DNA of 64,000 bases from Aeromicrobium sp. GTDB lineage: Bacteria > Actinomycetota > Actinomycetes > Propionibacteriales > Nocardioidaceae. The translations under genes and the position numbers were made by a program. Position 1 is the stretch's first letter, and the number at the start of each line of letters is the position of its first letter. Shown one piece after another: positions 1-7,746 of the stretch. Where the stretch lies: assembly GCF_023146395.1 (NCBI RefSeq), contig NZ_JAGLCD010000019.1:1-64000 (forward strand), read 5' to 3'. Under the pieces are notes generated by a model. The model was not told where the DNA came from. It saw nothing but the letters and a program-made list of their open reading frames with translations, and made no database searches.

Positions 1-211
1 CAACGTCCCTGGGCATCACAGCTAGGAAGCGGCCGCCGGCTCGAGGGTTCGGCTCCGCCGACGTGCAGGACAAGCGGCCAGGGACGACGAGCGGGGCGGG
101 CGTTCGCCGTGACCCAACCGGCCGAGTTACGGAGTTGACCCGGCAGACGGTGACATGGCACGGCACATGTCCCGTGCGATGTCACCGGCTGCCGTGCTCG
201 GTGTCGCTGGC

Positions 212-2896
212 TCAGCTCTCGTCGGTCAGCAAGACACCACGCTCTGCCCGCCGGCGGCGCTGCTCGACCGGGTCGGGGACGGGCACGGCGGCGATGAGCC
301 GGCGCGTGTAGTCCTTCCCGGGAGAGCGCAGCACGCGCTCGCGCGGACCGACCTCGACGAGCCGGCCGTGCTGGAGGACCGCGACCCGGTTGGCGAGCGA
401 GTCGACGACGGCGAGGTCGTGGCTGATGAACAGGCAGGCGAACTGCAGCCGGTCCTGCAGCTCGCGGAACACCTCGAGCACCCGGGCCTGCACCGAGACG
501 TCGAGCGCGGACGTCGGTTCGTCGGCGATCACCAGCTCAGGGTCGAGCGCCAGCGCTCGCGCGAGTGAGACGCGCTGCCGCTGGCCGCCGGACAGCTCGT
601 GCGGGAACCGCTCGGCGTGCTCGCCGGACAGCTGGACGTCCTCGAGGAGCCGGCGGACCCGACCCCGGACCTCGACAGACGAGAGGTCGGTCTGGGTGCG
701 CAGGGGCTCGGCGACGCAGTCGCCCACCGACAGCCTCGGGTTGAGCGACGCCGCGGGGTCCTGGAAGACCACGCCGAACTTTCGCCGCAGGGGCCGCAGG
801 CGGGCGTCGCTGAGACCCGACACCTGCTGACCCGCCACCGTGATGCTGCCGCTGGTGGGCTGCTGGAGCCCCACGGCGGCCCGCCCGATCGTCGACTTGC
901 CCGATCCGGACTCTCCGACGAGCGCGAGCACCTCGCCCCGGCGCACCTGCAGCGAGACGTCGTCGACCGCCCGGAACGTCGGACGGCCGAAGCCGCCCGC
1001 GAAGTCGACCACGAGGTGCTCGACGTCGAGCACGACGTCACTGGGTGCCGCGTCGCCGGGGCCGGTCTCGTGGCCGAGGTGGGGCACCGCGTCGAGCAGG
1101 GCCCGGGTGTACGGGTGCGCCGGCGCCGCGAACAGCTGGTCGACCGGGGCCTGCTCGACGATCGAGCCGCGGTACATCACGACGACCCGGTCGGCCACGT
1201 CCGCGACGACCCCCATGTTGTGGGTGATCAGGACGATCGCGGTGCCGAGCCGGTCGCGCAGCGAGAGCAACAGCTCCAGGATCGCCGCCTGCACGGTGAC
1301 GTCGAGGGCCGTCGTGGGCTCGTCGGCGATGATCACGTCGGGCTCGCAGGCGATCGCCATCGCGATCACGACCCGCTGCTTCTGCCCGCCCGACAGCTGG
1401 TGCGGGTAGTGGCCGACGCGCTCGGACGGGTCCGGCAGCCCCACGAGGTCCAGCAGCTCGACGGCGCGCTCCTTCGCCTCGGCCACGGACATGTCGCGGT
1501 GGGCCCGCAGGCACTCCACGAGCTGCCAGCCGATCGTGCGCACCGGCGTGAGTGCGGCGGAGGGCTCCTGGAAGACCATCGAGACCTCGTCGCCGCGGAT
1601 CGACCTCATCGCGTCGGCCTTGCGCCCGATCAGCTCGCGGGGCTCGTCGCCGGGGGTGCGGAGCACGGCGGACCCGTCGACCGTGGCCGAGTCGGGCAGG
1701 AGTCCGAGGACTGCGCGCGAGCTGACCGACTTGCCTGATCCGGACTCGCCGACCACCGCGACGACCTCGCCCGCGTGCACGTCGAAACCGATCTCCCGCA
1801 CGGCCTGCAGGGGAGCGCCGTCGGTGCGGAACGAGACCGAGAGGTCGCGCAGCGAGAGCACGGCCAGCTTCTTCTCGCTCGGTTCCGGCCGGCCGGACTG
1901 CGCGGCGGGCGCGTCGTCGAGGGCGGCCGGGGTGGTGGGATCGACCGTCCCGAGGTCGGCGATCTCGTCGGCGTCGTGGCCGCCGGCGCCGCCACGGGTC
2001 CGCAGGAGGGGGTTCCAGATGTCGTTGAGGCTCTCGCCGACGAGCGTGACGCCGAGGACGATCAGCACGATCGCCAGACCCGGGAACGTGCCGGTCCACC
2101 AGATGCCGGATGCCGCGTCGGGCAGGGCCTTGTTGAGGTCGTAGCCCCACTCGGCGGCGGCCGAGGGCTCGATGCCGAAGCCGAGGAACCCCAGTCCGGC
2201 CAAGGTGAGGATCGCCTCGGAGGCGTTGAGGGTCGCGATGACCGGCAGCGACTGCGAGACGTTCGCGAGGACGTGGCGGCGCAGGATCCGTGGCGTGCGC
2301 ACGCCGGCCACCCGCGCGGCGTCGACGTAGGGCTCGGACTTCACCGCCAGTGTCGCGTTGCGAATGACGCGGAAGTACTGCGGCACGAACACGACGGTGA
2401 TCGAGACGGCCGCGGCGAAGATGCCACCGAAGGCGCTGCTCTGCCCGCCGGTCAGGACGATCGAGACGACGATCGCCAGCAGCAGGGAGGGGAAGGAGTA
2501 GAGGGCGTCCATCACGAGCACGAGGCCCCGGTCGAGCCACCCGCCGAGGTAGCCGGACACCAGGCCGAGCGGAACGCCGACGAGGCTCGACAGGACCACG
2601 GCCAGCACGATGACCTCGACCGCGGTGCGGGCGCCGAACACGACCCGGGACAGGACGTCCTGACCGCCCACCGTCGTGCCGAACCAGTGGGCCGCGGACG
2701 GCGTCTGCTGCGTGCCGAACCTGACGCCATCGGCGTCGCGCACGGCGTCGAAGCCGTACGGCGCGATCCACGGTGCGAACACCGCGACCACGACGAACAG
2801 GGCCATGAGGCCGAAGCCCAGCAGCAGCATGACCCGCTGCAGGCCGTGCGACTGGCGCACGACGGTGGGGACGGGCCATCGGGTGCGGCGGGCCAT
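212..2896 (-). CDS. Oligopeptide-type ABC transporter: permease fused to two ATPase domains
   Basis: This 894-residue protein joins three parts of a Dpp/Opp importer. The first ~300 residues are a DppC-type permease with several membrane segments and the EAA-like loop around 'DAARVAGVRTPRIL'. Two complete ABC ATPases follow, DppD-like then DppF-like, each with Walker A (GESGSGKS), signature LSGGQ and Walker B (IADEPT). These parts are normally separate proteins. The ATG at 2896 overlaps the stop of the upstream permease gene by one base (TGATG), which fixes the start; the open frame extends further upstream, but only antisense-like sequence lies there. It is the last gene of a binding protein-permease-fusion operon. 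The substrate could be a peptide, nickel or another small ligand; the sequence does not decide. Confidence 0.9.
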   Translation of the reverse strand: MARRTRWPVPTVVRQSHGLQRVMLLLGFGLMALFVVVAVFAPWIAPYGFDAVRDADGVRFGTQQTPSAAHWFGTTVGGQDVLSRVVFGARTAVEVIVLAVVLSSLVGVPLGLVSGYLGGWLDRGLVLVMDALYSFPSLLLAIVVSIVLTGGQSSAFGGIFAAAVSITVVFVPQYFRVIRNATLAVKSEPYVDAARVAGVRTPRILRRHVLANVSQSLPVIATLNASEAILTLAGLGFLGFGIEPSAAAEWGYDLNKALPDAASGIWWTGTFPGLAIVLIVLGVTLVGESLNDIWNPLLRTRGGAGGHDADEIADLGTVDPTTPAALDDAPAAQSGRPEPSEKKLAVLSLRDLSVSFRTDGAPLQAVREIGFDVHAGEVVAVVGESGSGKSVSSRAVLGLLPDSATVDGSAVLRTPGDEPRELIGRKADAMRSIRGDEVSMVFQEPSAALTPVRTIGWQLVECLRAHRDMSVAEAKERAVELLDLVGLPDPSERVGHYPHQLSGGQKQRVVIAMAIACEPDVIIADEPTTALDVTVQAAILELLLSLRDRLGTAIVLITHNMGVVADVADRVVVMYRGSIVEQAPVDQLFAAPAHPYTRALLDAVPHLGHETGPGDAAPSDVVLDVEHLVVDFAGGFGRPTFRAVDDVSLQVRRGEVLALVGESGSGKSTIGRAAVGLQQPTSGSITVAGQQVSGLSDARLRPLRRKFGVVFQDPAASLNPRLSVGDCVAEPLRTQTDLSSVEVRGRVRRLLEDVQLSGEHAERFPHELSGGQRQRVSLARALALDPELVIADEPTSALDVSVQARVLEVFRELQDRLQFACLFISHDLAVVDSLANRVAVLQHGRLVEVGPRERVLRSPGKDYTRRLIAAVPVPDPVEQRRRRAERGVLLTDES

Positions 2897-3993
2897 CAGA
2901 ACCTCACCCGCGGGTCGACGACGGCGACGATGACGTCGATCAGGAAGCTCGTGACGCCCACGATCAGGGCGATCAGGGTCACGATGCCCTGGACGGCGAG
3001 GAAGTCGCGGGCGATGAGGTACTCCGACAGCTCGTAGCCGATGCCCTTCCACTCGAACGTGGTCTCGGTGAGGATCGCGCCGGCGAGCAGCATCGCGATC
3101 TGCATGCCCATGACCGTCACGACGGGCACCAGGGCCGTGCGGAACGCGTGCTTGCGCACGACCCTGCGCTCGGAGACGCCCCGGGCCCGGGCCGCCGTGA
3201 CGAAGTCCGCCCGGAGCGTCTGCAGCAGATTGAGCCGGACCAGGCGTAGGAACACCCCTCCGGTCAACAGGCCGAGCGCCACGGCCGGCAGCACCGCGTG
3301 CTGGAGGACGTCGAGCACCATGTCCGGGCTGCCCCACAGGATCGCGTCGAGCAGCAGGATGTGGGTCTCGTGGCCGGTCCGGGACAGCGCGAGCTCGGTC
3401 GAGGTGCTCGCGCGGCCCGACGAGGGCCATCCGAAGGGGGTGAACGCGAGCTTGAGCAGGAGGCCGACGAAGAACACCGGCGCGGCGTAGACCAGGATCG
3501 CGCCGAGTCGCAGCACGACGTCCGGGAAGCGGTCGCGGTGCCGGGCCGCGAGGCGCCCGAGCGGCACGCCCACCGCGAACGCCACGATCAGTGCGTAGAC
3601 CGAGAGCTCGAGCGTCGCGGCGCCGTTCTGCACCAGGATCTGCGAGACCTCACGGTTGTCGGTCAGCGTCGTGCCGAAGTCGCCCCGCACGATGCCGCCG
3701 AGGTACTCCAGGTACTGCGTGAGCATCGGCCGGTCGAGGCCGGCCTCGGCCTTGCGCTCGGCGATCTGGTCCGGACTCAGCCGGCCGCCCTGCGCCGCCT
3801 GGATGGGGTCGCCGATGACGCGCATCAGGACGAACACCAGCGTCACGAGGAACCACATCATCGGCACGATGAGGGCGAGCCGGACGAGCAGGTACCGCGC
3901 GAGGGGGTTCAGCCGGGTGTGGCTGCGGGACTCGGCGGTCGGTGGGCCGGACGACGGCAGCTCGGCCGGGCCGAGCACTTCGGCGGAGGACAT
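2896..3993 (-). CDS. Oligopeptide-type ABC transporter permease, DppB-like
   Basis: This is the first membrane subunit of the importer, 365 residues. The N-terminal region 'RYLLVRLALIVPMMWFLVT' is the hallmark DppB/OppB opening, followed by about six membrane segments. The inner-membrane loop 'TAARARGVSERRVVRKHAF' is the EAA motif that contacts the ATPase. The protein should pair with the permease part of the downstream fusion protein to form the channel. The gene lies 86 bp after the binding-protein gene, and a strong hairpin sits in that gap. The ~35-residue hydrophilic N-terminal extension is slightly longer than usual. Confidence 0.92.
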   Translation of the reverse strand: MSSAEVLGPAELPSSGPPTAESRSHTRLNPLARYLLVRLALIVPMMWFLVTLVFVLMRVIGDPIQAAQGGRLSPDQIAERKAEAGLDRPMLTQYLEYLGGIVRGDFGTTLTDNREVSQILVQNGAATLELSVYALIVAFAVGVPLGRLAARHRDRFPDVVLRLGAILVYAAPVFFVGLLLKLAFTPFGWPSSGRASTSTELALSRTGHETHILLLDAILWGSPDMVLDVLQHAVLPAVALGLLTGGVFLRLVRLNLLQTLRADFVTAARARGVSERRVVRKHAFRTALVPVVTVMGMQIAMLLAGAILTETTFEWKGIGYELSEYLIARDFLAVQGIVTLIALIVGVTSFLIDVIVAVVDPRVRF

Positions 3994-4038
3994 GGGTGGG
4001 GCGTCCCTTCGGACGGGAGTCGGACGCGGTCAGGGTGC

Positions 4039-4069
4039 GCGGGGGCGGGTCCGCCGGACCCGCCCCCGC
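4039..4069 (-). terminator. Strong intercistronic hairpin between binding-protein and permease genes
   Basis: A perfect 14-bp G+C stem (4039-4052 with 4056-4069) and a 3-nt loop lie 11 nt after the binding-protein stop. There is no U-tract. By analogy with other binding-protein operons it may act as a partial terminator or RNA-stability element that keeps binding protein in excess over membrane subunits. That role is inferred. Confidence 0.6.
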
Positions 4070-4079
4070 CCAGGGCTGG

Positions 4080-5690
4080 CTACTGCGCCAGCGAGGTGAA
4101 CCGGAACTTGAACGACGGGTCGAGCGTGTCGTCGACGCCGGTCACGCCGTCGACCGCGACCGCGACCGAGGTGCCCGTGAGCAGGGGCAGGTAGGGAACC
4201 TGCTCGGCGAGCCGCGTCTGGATCTGCGCCAGGGTCGCGGCGCGGGTCGTGGGATCGCCGTCGGTGCGCTCGGACTCCAGCAGCGCCGTCATGTCGGGGT
4301 CGGCGTGCGGCGTGCCCTCCTCGTTGTAGTGCGAGTTGGTGAAGTTGCCCGCCTTGTCCGTCGAGTACGGCGCGAGGAACGGCGACAAGTAGTTGTCGGC
4401 GTCCGGGAAGTCGGGGAACCAGCCGAGCTGGAACACGGGGTAGCCGTCGGCCGGGAACTCCTCGGAGTACGTGTTCCACTCCGTCGACTGCAGGTTGACC
4501 GTGAACAGCCCGGTGTCCTCCAGCTGACGCTTGATCGCGCTGTACTCCTGGTCGGAGCTGGAACCGTAGTGGTCGGGGTTGTACTGCAGCTGGATCTCGA
4601 CCGGCGTCGCGACGCCGGCGTCGGACAGGTACTTGCCCGCAGCCTCCAGGTTGGGCTCGGCGCCGTACAGCTCCTTGAACGCCTCGGTCGCCCCGGTCTG
4701 TCCCTCGGGCACCATCGACCACGCGGGCGTGTAGGTGTCCTGGTAGACCTCGGTCGACAGCTCGGCGCGGTCGACCGAGGAGGCCACGGCCTGGCGCACC
4801 GCGAGCTTCTGCGCCGGCGTGCCGCCCGGCATCGTGTCGAGGTTGAAGACCACGTAGCGCAGCTCGCCGCCGGCGCCCTGGTGCACCGTGATGCCGTCGG
4901 CCTTCTCGAGGTCCGCGATGTCGGTCGGCGTCAGGGAGCGGTAGGCCACGTCGATGGCCTGGTTCTGGATGTCGAGCTTGAGGTTCTCGGACTTCGCGTA
5001 GTACTTGAGCGTCACGACGTCCTCGGACGGCGCGTCGTACGTGCCGTCGTAGTCGGGGTTGGCCGTGAACTCCGCGAGCTCGTTCTTGTCGTAGGACGTG
5101 ATCGTGTACGGGCCGGAGAACCCGCCCGCCTCGACCGCGTCGTCGTCGGACAGCACCTCGTCGGCCGGGTACGTCTCCTCGTCGACGATCGGGCCGGCCG
5201 AGGTCACGAGGATCTGCGGGAAGGTCTGGTCGTTCGGCGAGTTGAGCGTGAACGTGACCGTGGTGTCGTCGACGGCCTCGACCGAGGCCATGGTGCCGAG
5301 CAGCGAGGCGGGCCCGTTCGGGTCGTTGATGTCCACGATGCGCTGGAAGGAGAACGCGACGTCGGAGGCGGTGAGGTCGTTGCCGTTCGCGAACGTGAGG
5401 CCTGGCTTGAGCGTGCAGGTGTAGACCGTCGGTTCGGTGAAGTCGCACGACTCGGCGGCGTCGGGAGCCAGCTCGGTGGACCCGGCCGGGAAGTTGAGCA
5501 GGTACTGGTACACCTGCGTCTGGACCGTCATGGATCCGTTGTCGTAGGAGCCGGCCGGATCGATCGAGACGACCTTGTCGGTGGTGCCGACGATGAGCCC
5601 CGTGGACTCGTCGCCCGAACCGCAGGCGACGAGGGTGGCGGCCGAGACGGCCGTGGTCAGCGCGATGGCGGCGCCGCGGCGCAACGACAT
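4080..5690 (-). CDS. Extracellular peptide-type solute-binding lipoprotein (family 5)
   Basis: This 536-residue lipoprotein captures the substrate for the importer encoded downstream. It has a type II signal peptide with lipobox LVAC (Cys at residue ~22) followed by a G/S/D-rich linker. The body resembles DppA/OppA-type SBP_bac_5 proteins, with 'LKPGLTFANGNDLTASDV' near residue 100 and the conserved 'YNPDHYGSSSDQEYSAIK' region near 380. Length is normal for the family. A good ribosome site (AGGAGGAG) stands just upstream of the ATG. It is the first gene of the operon and lies divergent to the DUF5819-like gene at 5837. The ligand is not predictable from sequence. Confidence 0.92.
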   Translation of the reverse strand: MSLRRGAAIALTTAVSAATLVACGSGDESTGLIVGTTDKVVSIDPAGSYDNGSMTVQTQVYQYLLNFPAGSTELAPDAAESCDFTEPTVYTCTLKPGLTFANGNDLTASDVAFSFQRIVDINDPNGPASLLGTMASVEAVDDTTVTFTLNSPNDQTFPQILVTSAGPIVDEETYPADEVLSDDDAVEAGGFSGPYTITSYDKNELAEFTANPDYDGTYDAPSEDVVTLKYYAKSENLKLDIQNQAIDVAYRSLTPTDIADLEKADGITVHQGAGGELRYVVFNLDTMPGGTPAQKLAVRQAVASSVDRAELSTEVYQDTYTPAWSMVPEGQTGATEAFKELYGAEPNLEAAGKYLSDAGVATPVEIQLQYNPDHYGSSSDQEYSAIKRQLEDTGLFTVNLQSTEWNTYSEEFPADGYPVFQLGWFPDFPDADNYLSPFLAPYSTDKAGNFTNSHYNEEGTPHADPDMTALLESERTDGDPTTRAATLAQIQTRLAEQVPYLPLLTGTSVAVAVDGVTGVDDTLDPSFKFRFTSLAQ

Positions 5691-5824
5691 ACGAACTCCT
5701 CCTGAGAGCGAGCCCGCCCGTCGGACCCGAGTCCTCGCAACGTAGTCAGCCGGACCGGCGCCTGGGGAGGCCTGCGAGGTTGCAAATGGGTGACGTCGGC
5801 AACTTCTTGCCGGCCCGCGCGCCC

Positions 5825-5830
5825 TACAGT
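5825..5830 (+). promoter_or_regulatory. -10 box of a leaderless promoter (TACAGT)
   Basis: TACAGT ends 6 nt before the GTG at 5837 and no Shine-Dalgarno sequence is visible. This spacing places the transcription start at or next to the start codon. It supports GTG 5837 over the upstream ATG at 5780. Confidence 0.6.
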
Positions 5831-5836
5831 GGCCCG

Positions 5837-6589
5837 GTGACGAGCGAGCCCGGGACGAGCGAGGTGTCGAGGACCCGTCGCGTCGTCGTGCTCGTGGTGG
5901 CCGCGGTCGTGGCCGTCCAGCTGTTCGGGGTCACGATCATCTCGATCCCGCCGCAGTCGGCACCGCCGGGCACCCGTACGGCAGCCGAGGTCGTGCTCCC
6001 GGCGTACTTCGAGGAGGAGTGGAAGCTCTTCGCGCCGAGCCCCGTCAACGCCGATCGCGACCTGATGGTGCAGGCGGCCTGGCGGGACGGCGGCACGGTC
6101 ACGACGGGGGAGTGGATCAACCTCACGGCGGTCGACGACTCGGTCGTGGCGCACTCGGTGGGGGCGCCGCGGTCGGCGTACCTGACGTCGCGCCTGGCGG
6201 GCGGGCTCGAGGCGGTGTGGTCGAACGCCGACCCTGAGGTCCGCACCGCTGTCGCCGAGGCGTCGTCGCCGGGCGACCCGCTCGACGAGGCCGAGGTGGC
6301 CGAGGCGCTTGGCTCCGAGGACGTCACCGGGCTGGCCCGTGACCTCATCGTGGAGCGTGACGCAGGAGCGACGACCTACCTGACGGACGTGTTCCGCTCG
6401 ATGGAGCCCGGCCGTGAGCTCGTCGCGGTGCGCTACGGCACCCGGCTCTCGACGGCGCCTCCCTGGGAGCGTCGCCACGAGGCCGAGAAGTCCGTCGGGC
6501 GGACCGTGGCGGGGCCGTGGCGGGTGCCGGCCGCCGACGACCCCGAGCGGCGGCGCAGCGTCGGTGGCTACCTGGAGCGCCACTCGTGA
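5837..6589 (+). CDS. DUF5819-like membrane-anchored protein (copy 1), partner of HTTM protein
   Basis: This 250-residue protein has a short basic N-terminus, one membrane segment (~15-37) and an extracytoplasmic domain. The motif 'EWKLFAPSPV' (61-70) resembles the W-x-LFAP-x-P motif I associate with DUF5819, a family of unknown function usually found next to HTTM proteins. The GTG start is favoured because a TACAGT box lies 6 nt upstream. Its stop overlaps the HTTM start by 4 bp (GTGA), so the two are translationally coupled. A second such pair lies at 9506-11417. The arrangement recalls SdpA-SdpB of Bacillus, where both proteins are needed to mature the SdpC toxin; that comparison is inference. 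Confidence 0.75.
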   Translation: MTSEPGTSEVSRTRRVVVLVVAAVVAVQLFGVTIISIPPQSAPPGTRTAAEVVLPAYFEEEWKLFAPSPVNADRDLMVQAAWRDGGTVTTGEWINLTAVDDSVVAHSVGAPRSAYLTSRLAGGLEAVWSNADPEVRTAVAEASSPGDPLDEAEVAEALGSEDVTGLARDLIVERDAGATTYLTDVFRSMEPGRELVAVRYGTRLSTAPPWERRHEAEKSVGRTVAGPWRVPAADDPERRRSVGGYLERHS

Positions 6590-7572
6590 GCGGCGTGGCC
6601 ACGCGATCGGGATCCGTCCTGGACCGTTTCGTCGAGACCGTGACGTCCCACCGGTGGTCGACCTACGGCCTCGCGGCCACGCGTATGACCCTGGCCGTCA
6701 CGATTCTGCTGCAGCTCGTCGTGGGATTCGCCGACCGTCAGTACATCTGGGGTGTCGGGCACCGATGGGCCGAGCCGTTCCACGAGCGCCAGGCCGTCGT
6801 GACGTGGCTGCCGTGGCTGCCGGCCGCGCCGGCGTGGGTGACCGACCTGGCCGTGCTCGCATCGGTGCTCGCGGGCCTGGCGCTGCTCGTGGGCTGGCAC
6901 ACGCGCACCGCCTGCATCGCGACCTTCGTCCTGTGGGCCGTCATGATCGACGCCTCGCCGATCCTGCGTTCGGGGGCGGAGGACGTCGTCCGGCTGGTGC
7001 TGTTCTACCTGTGTTTCAGCGACAGTGGCGCCGCGGCATCGCTCGACGCGCGCCGCCGTCGGGCCCGATCGCGGCCGGCGGGGTCCACCGAGTGGCTCAC
7101 GATCCTGCTGAACAACCTGGCCGTCGTGCTGATCGCGCATCAGATCGTCATGATCTACGTCGGCTCGGCGCTGTGGAAGTTCGACGGTCCCACCTGGCTC
7201 GACGGCACCGCGGTCTACTCCCCGCTGCAGGTCAACCAGTACTCCCCGTGGCTCGACGAGCTCGGCTGGCTCTACACGTGGTCGCCCTTCGTCCACGCGG
7301 CCACCTGGAGTGCCATGGCCATCCAGCTCGCCTTCCCCCTCCTGCTGCTCGACCGGCGCACCCGCATCCTCGGATTCGTCCTGGTGACCGGCACCCACCT
7401 CGGGATCGGGCTCCTGATGGGGCTCATGTACTTCTCGCTGGCGATGATCGCGGCGGACGCCGTGCTGATCAGTGACGCCAGCTGGCGACGAGCTGCTGAT
7501 GCCGTCCGCAGGTGGGGAAGGCGCCTCCGGTCGACCCCCGAGGACACAGGTGCCGGGAGAACCGGGCCGTGA
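6586..7572 (+). CDS. HTTM-domain (vitamin K-dependent carboxylase-like/SdpB-like) membrane protein, copy 1
   Basis: This 328-residue integral membrane protein has about six to eight hydrophobic segments. The N-terminal pattern 'YGLAATRMTLAVTILLQL' and the later 'YVGSALWKFDGPTW' and 'GTHLGIGLLMGLMYFSLAM' are typical of the HTTM (horizontally transferred transmembrane) domain. That domain is shared by vitamin-K gamma-carboxylases and SdpB. The His in the GTHLGIG segment is a position often conserved. The GTG start overlaps the stop of the DUF5819-like gene. Whether it carboxylates a substrate or is a non-enzymatic membrane partner cannot be told. The nearest secreted candidate substrate is the LPSTG protein encoded next. 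Confidence 0.8.
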   Translation: MSGVATRSGSVLDRFVETVTSHRWSTYGLAATRMTLAVTILLQLVVGFADRQYIWGVGHRWAEPFHERQAVVTWLPWLPAAPAWVTDLAVLASVLAGLALLVGWHTRTACIATFVLWAVMIDASPILRSGAEDVVRLVLFYLCFSDSGAAASLDARRRRARSRPAGSTEWLTILLNNLAVVLIAHQIVMIYVGSALWKFDGPTWLDGTAVYSPLQVNQYSPWLDELGWLYTWSPFVHAATWSAMAIQLAFPLLLLDRRTRILGFVLVTGTHLGIGLLMGLMYFSLAMIAADAVLISDASWRRAADAVRRWGRRLRSTPEDTGAGRTGP

Positions 7573-7653
7573 GCATGTGAGCCACGCCACGCCGCCGGGT
7601 TTCGGGCGAATGGTCAGACTTGCTGAGAATGTGGTTAAACTGTCGCTCGGACT

Positions 7654-7675
7654 GACGAGCTCCACGGGGCTCGTC
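7654..7675 (+). promoter_or_regulatory. Short hairpin in the 5' region of the LPSTG protein gene
   Basis: GACGAGC (7654-7660) pairs with GCTCGTC (7669-7675) across an 8-nt loop, about 70 nt before the ATG at 7747. It follows a relatively A/T-rich segment (GTTAAACT, 7634-7641) that may hold the promoter. It could be a 5' UTR stabiliser or a weak terminator of the preceding HTTM gene. Confidence 0.35.
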
Positions 7676-7746
7676 CTGCCTTCCGCCCGGGCGGGGAACA
7701 CACCTGCGCCCCACCCGAACGCTTGGACTACGAGGAGCACTCCCGC

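Noticed and set aside
63-568. Short plus-strand frames at the window start
   Set aside because: They overlap the end of the ABC transporter gene antisense and encode Arg/Ser-rich sequence without features. I see no gene in 1-211.
2897-3430. 178-residue extension of the ABC fusion protein
   Set aside because: It overlaps the DppB-like permease gene in a shadow frame. The ATG at 2896 matches the usual permease start.
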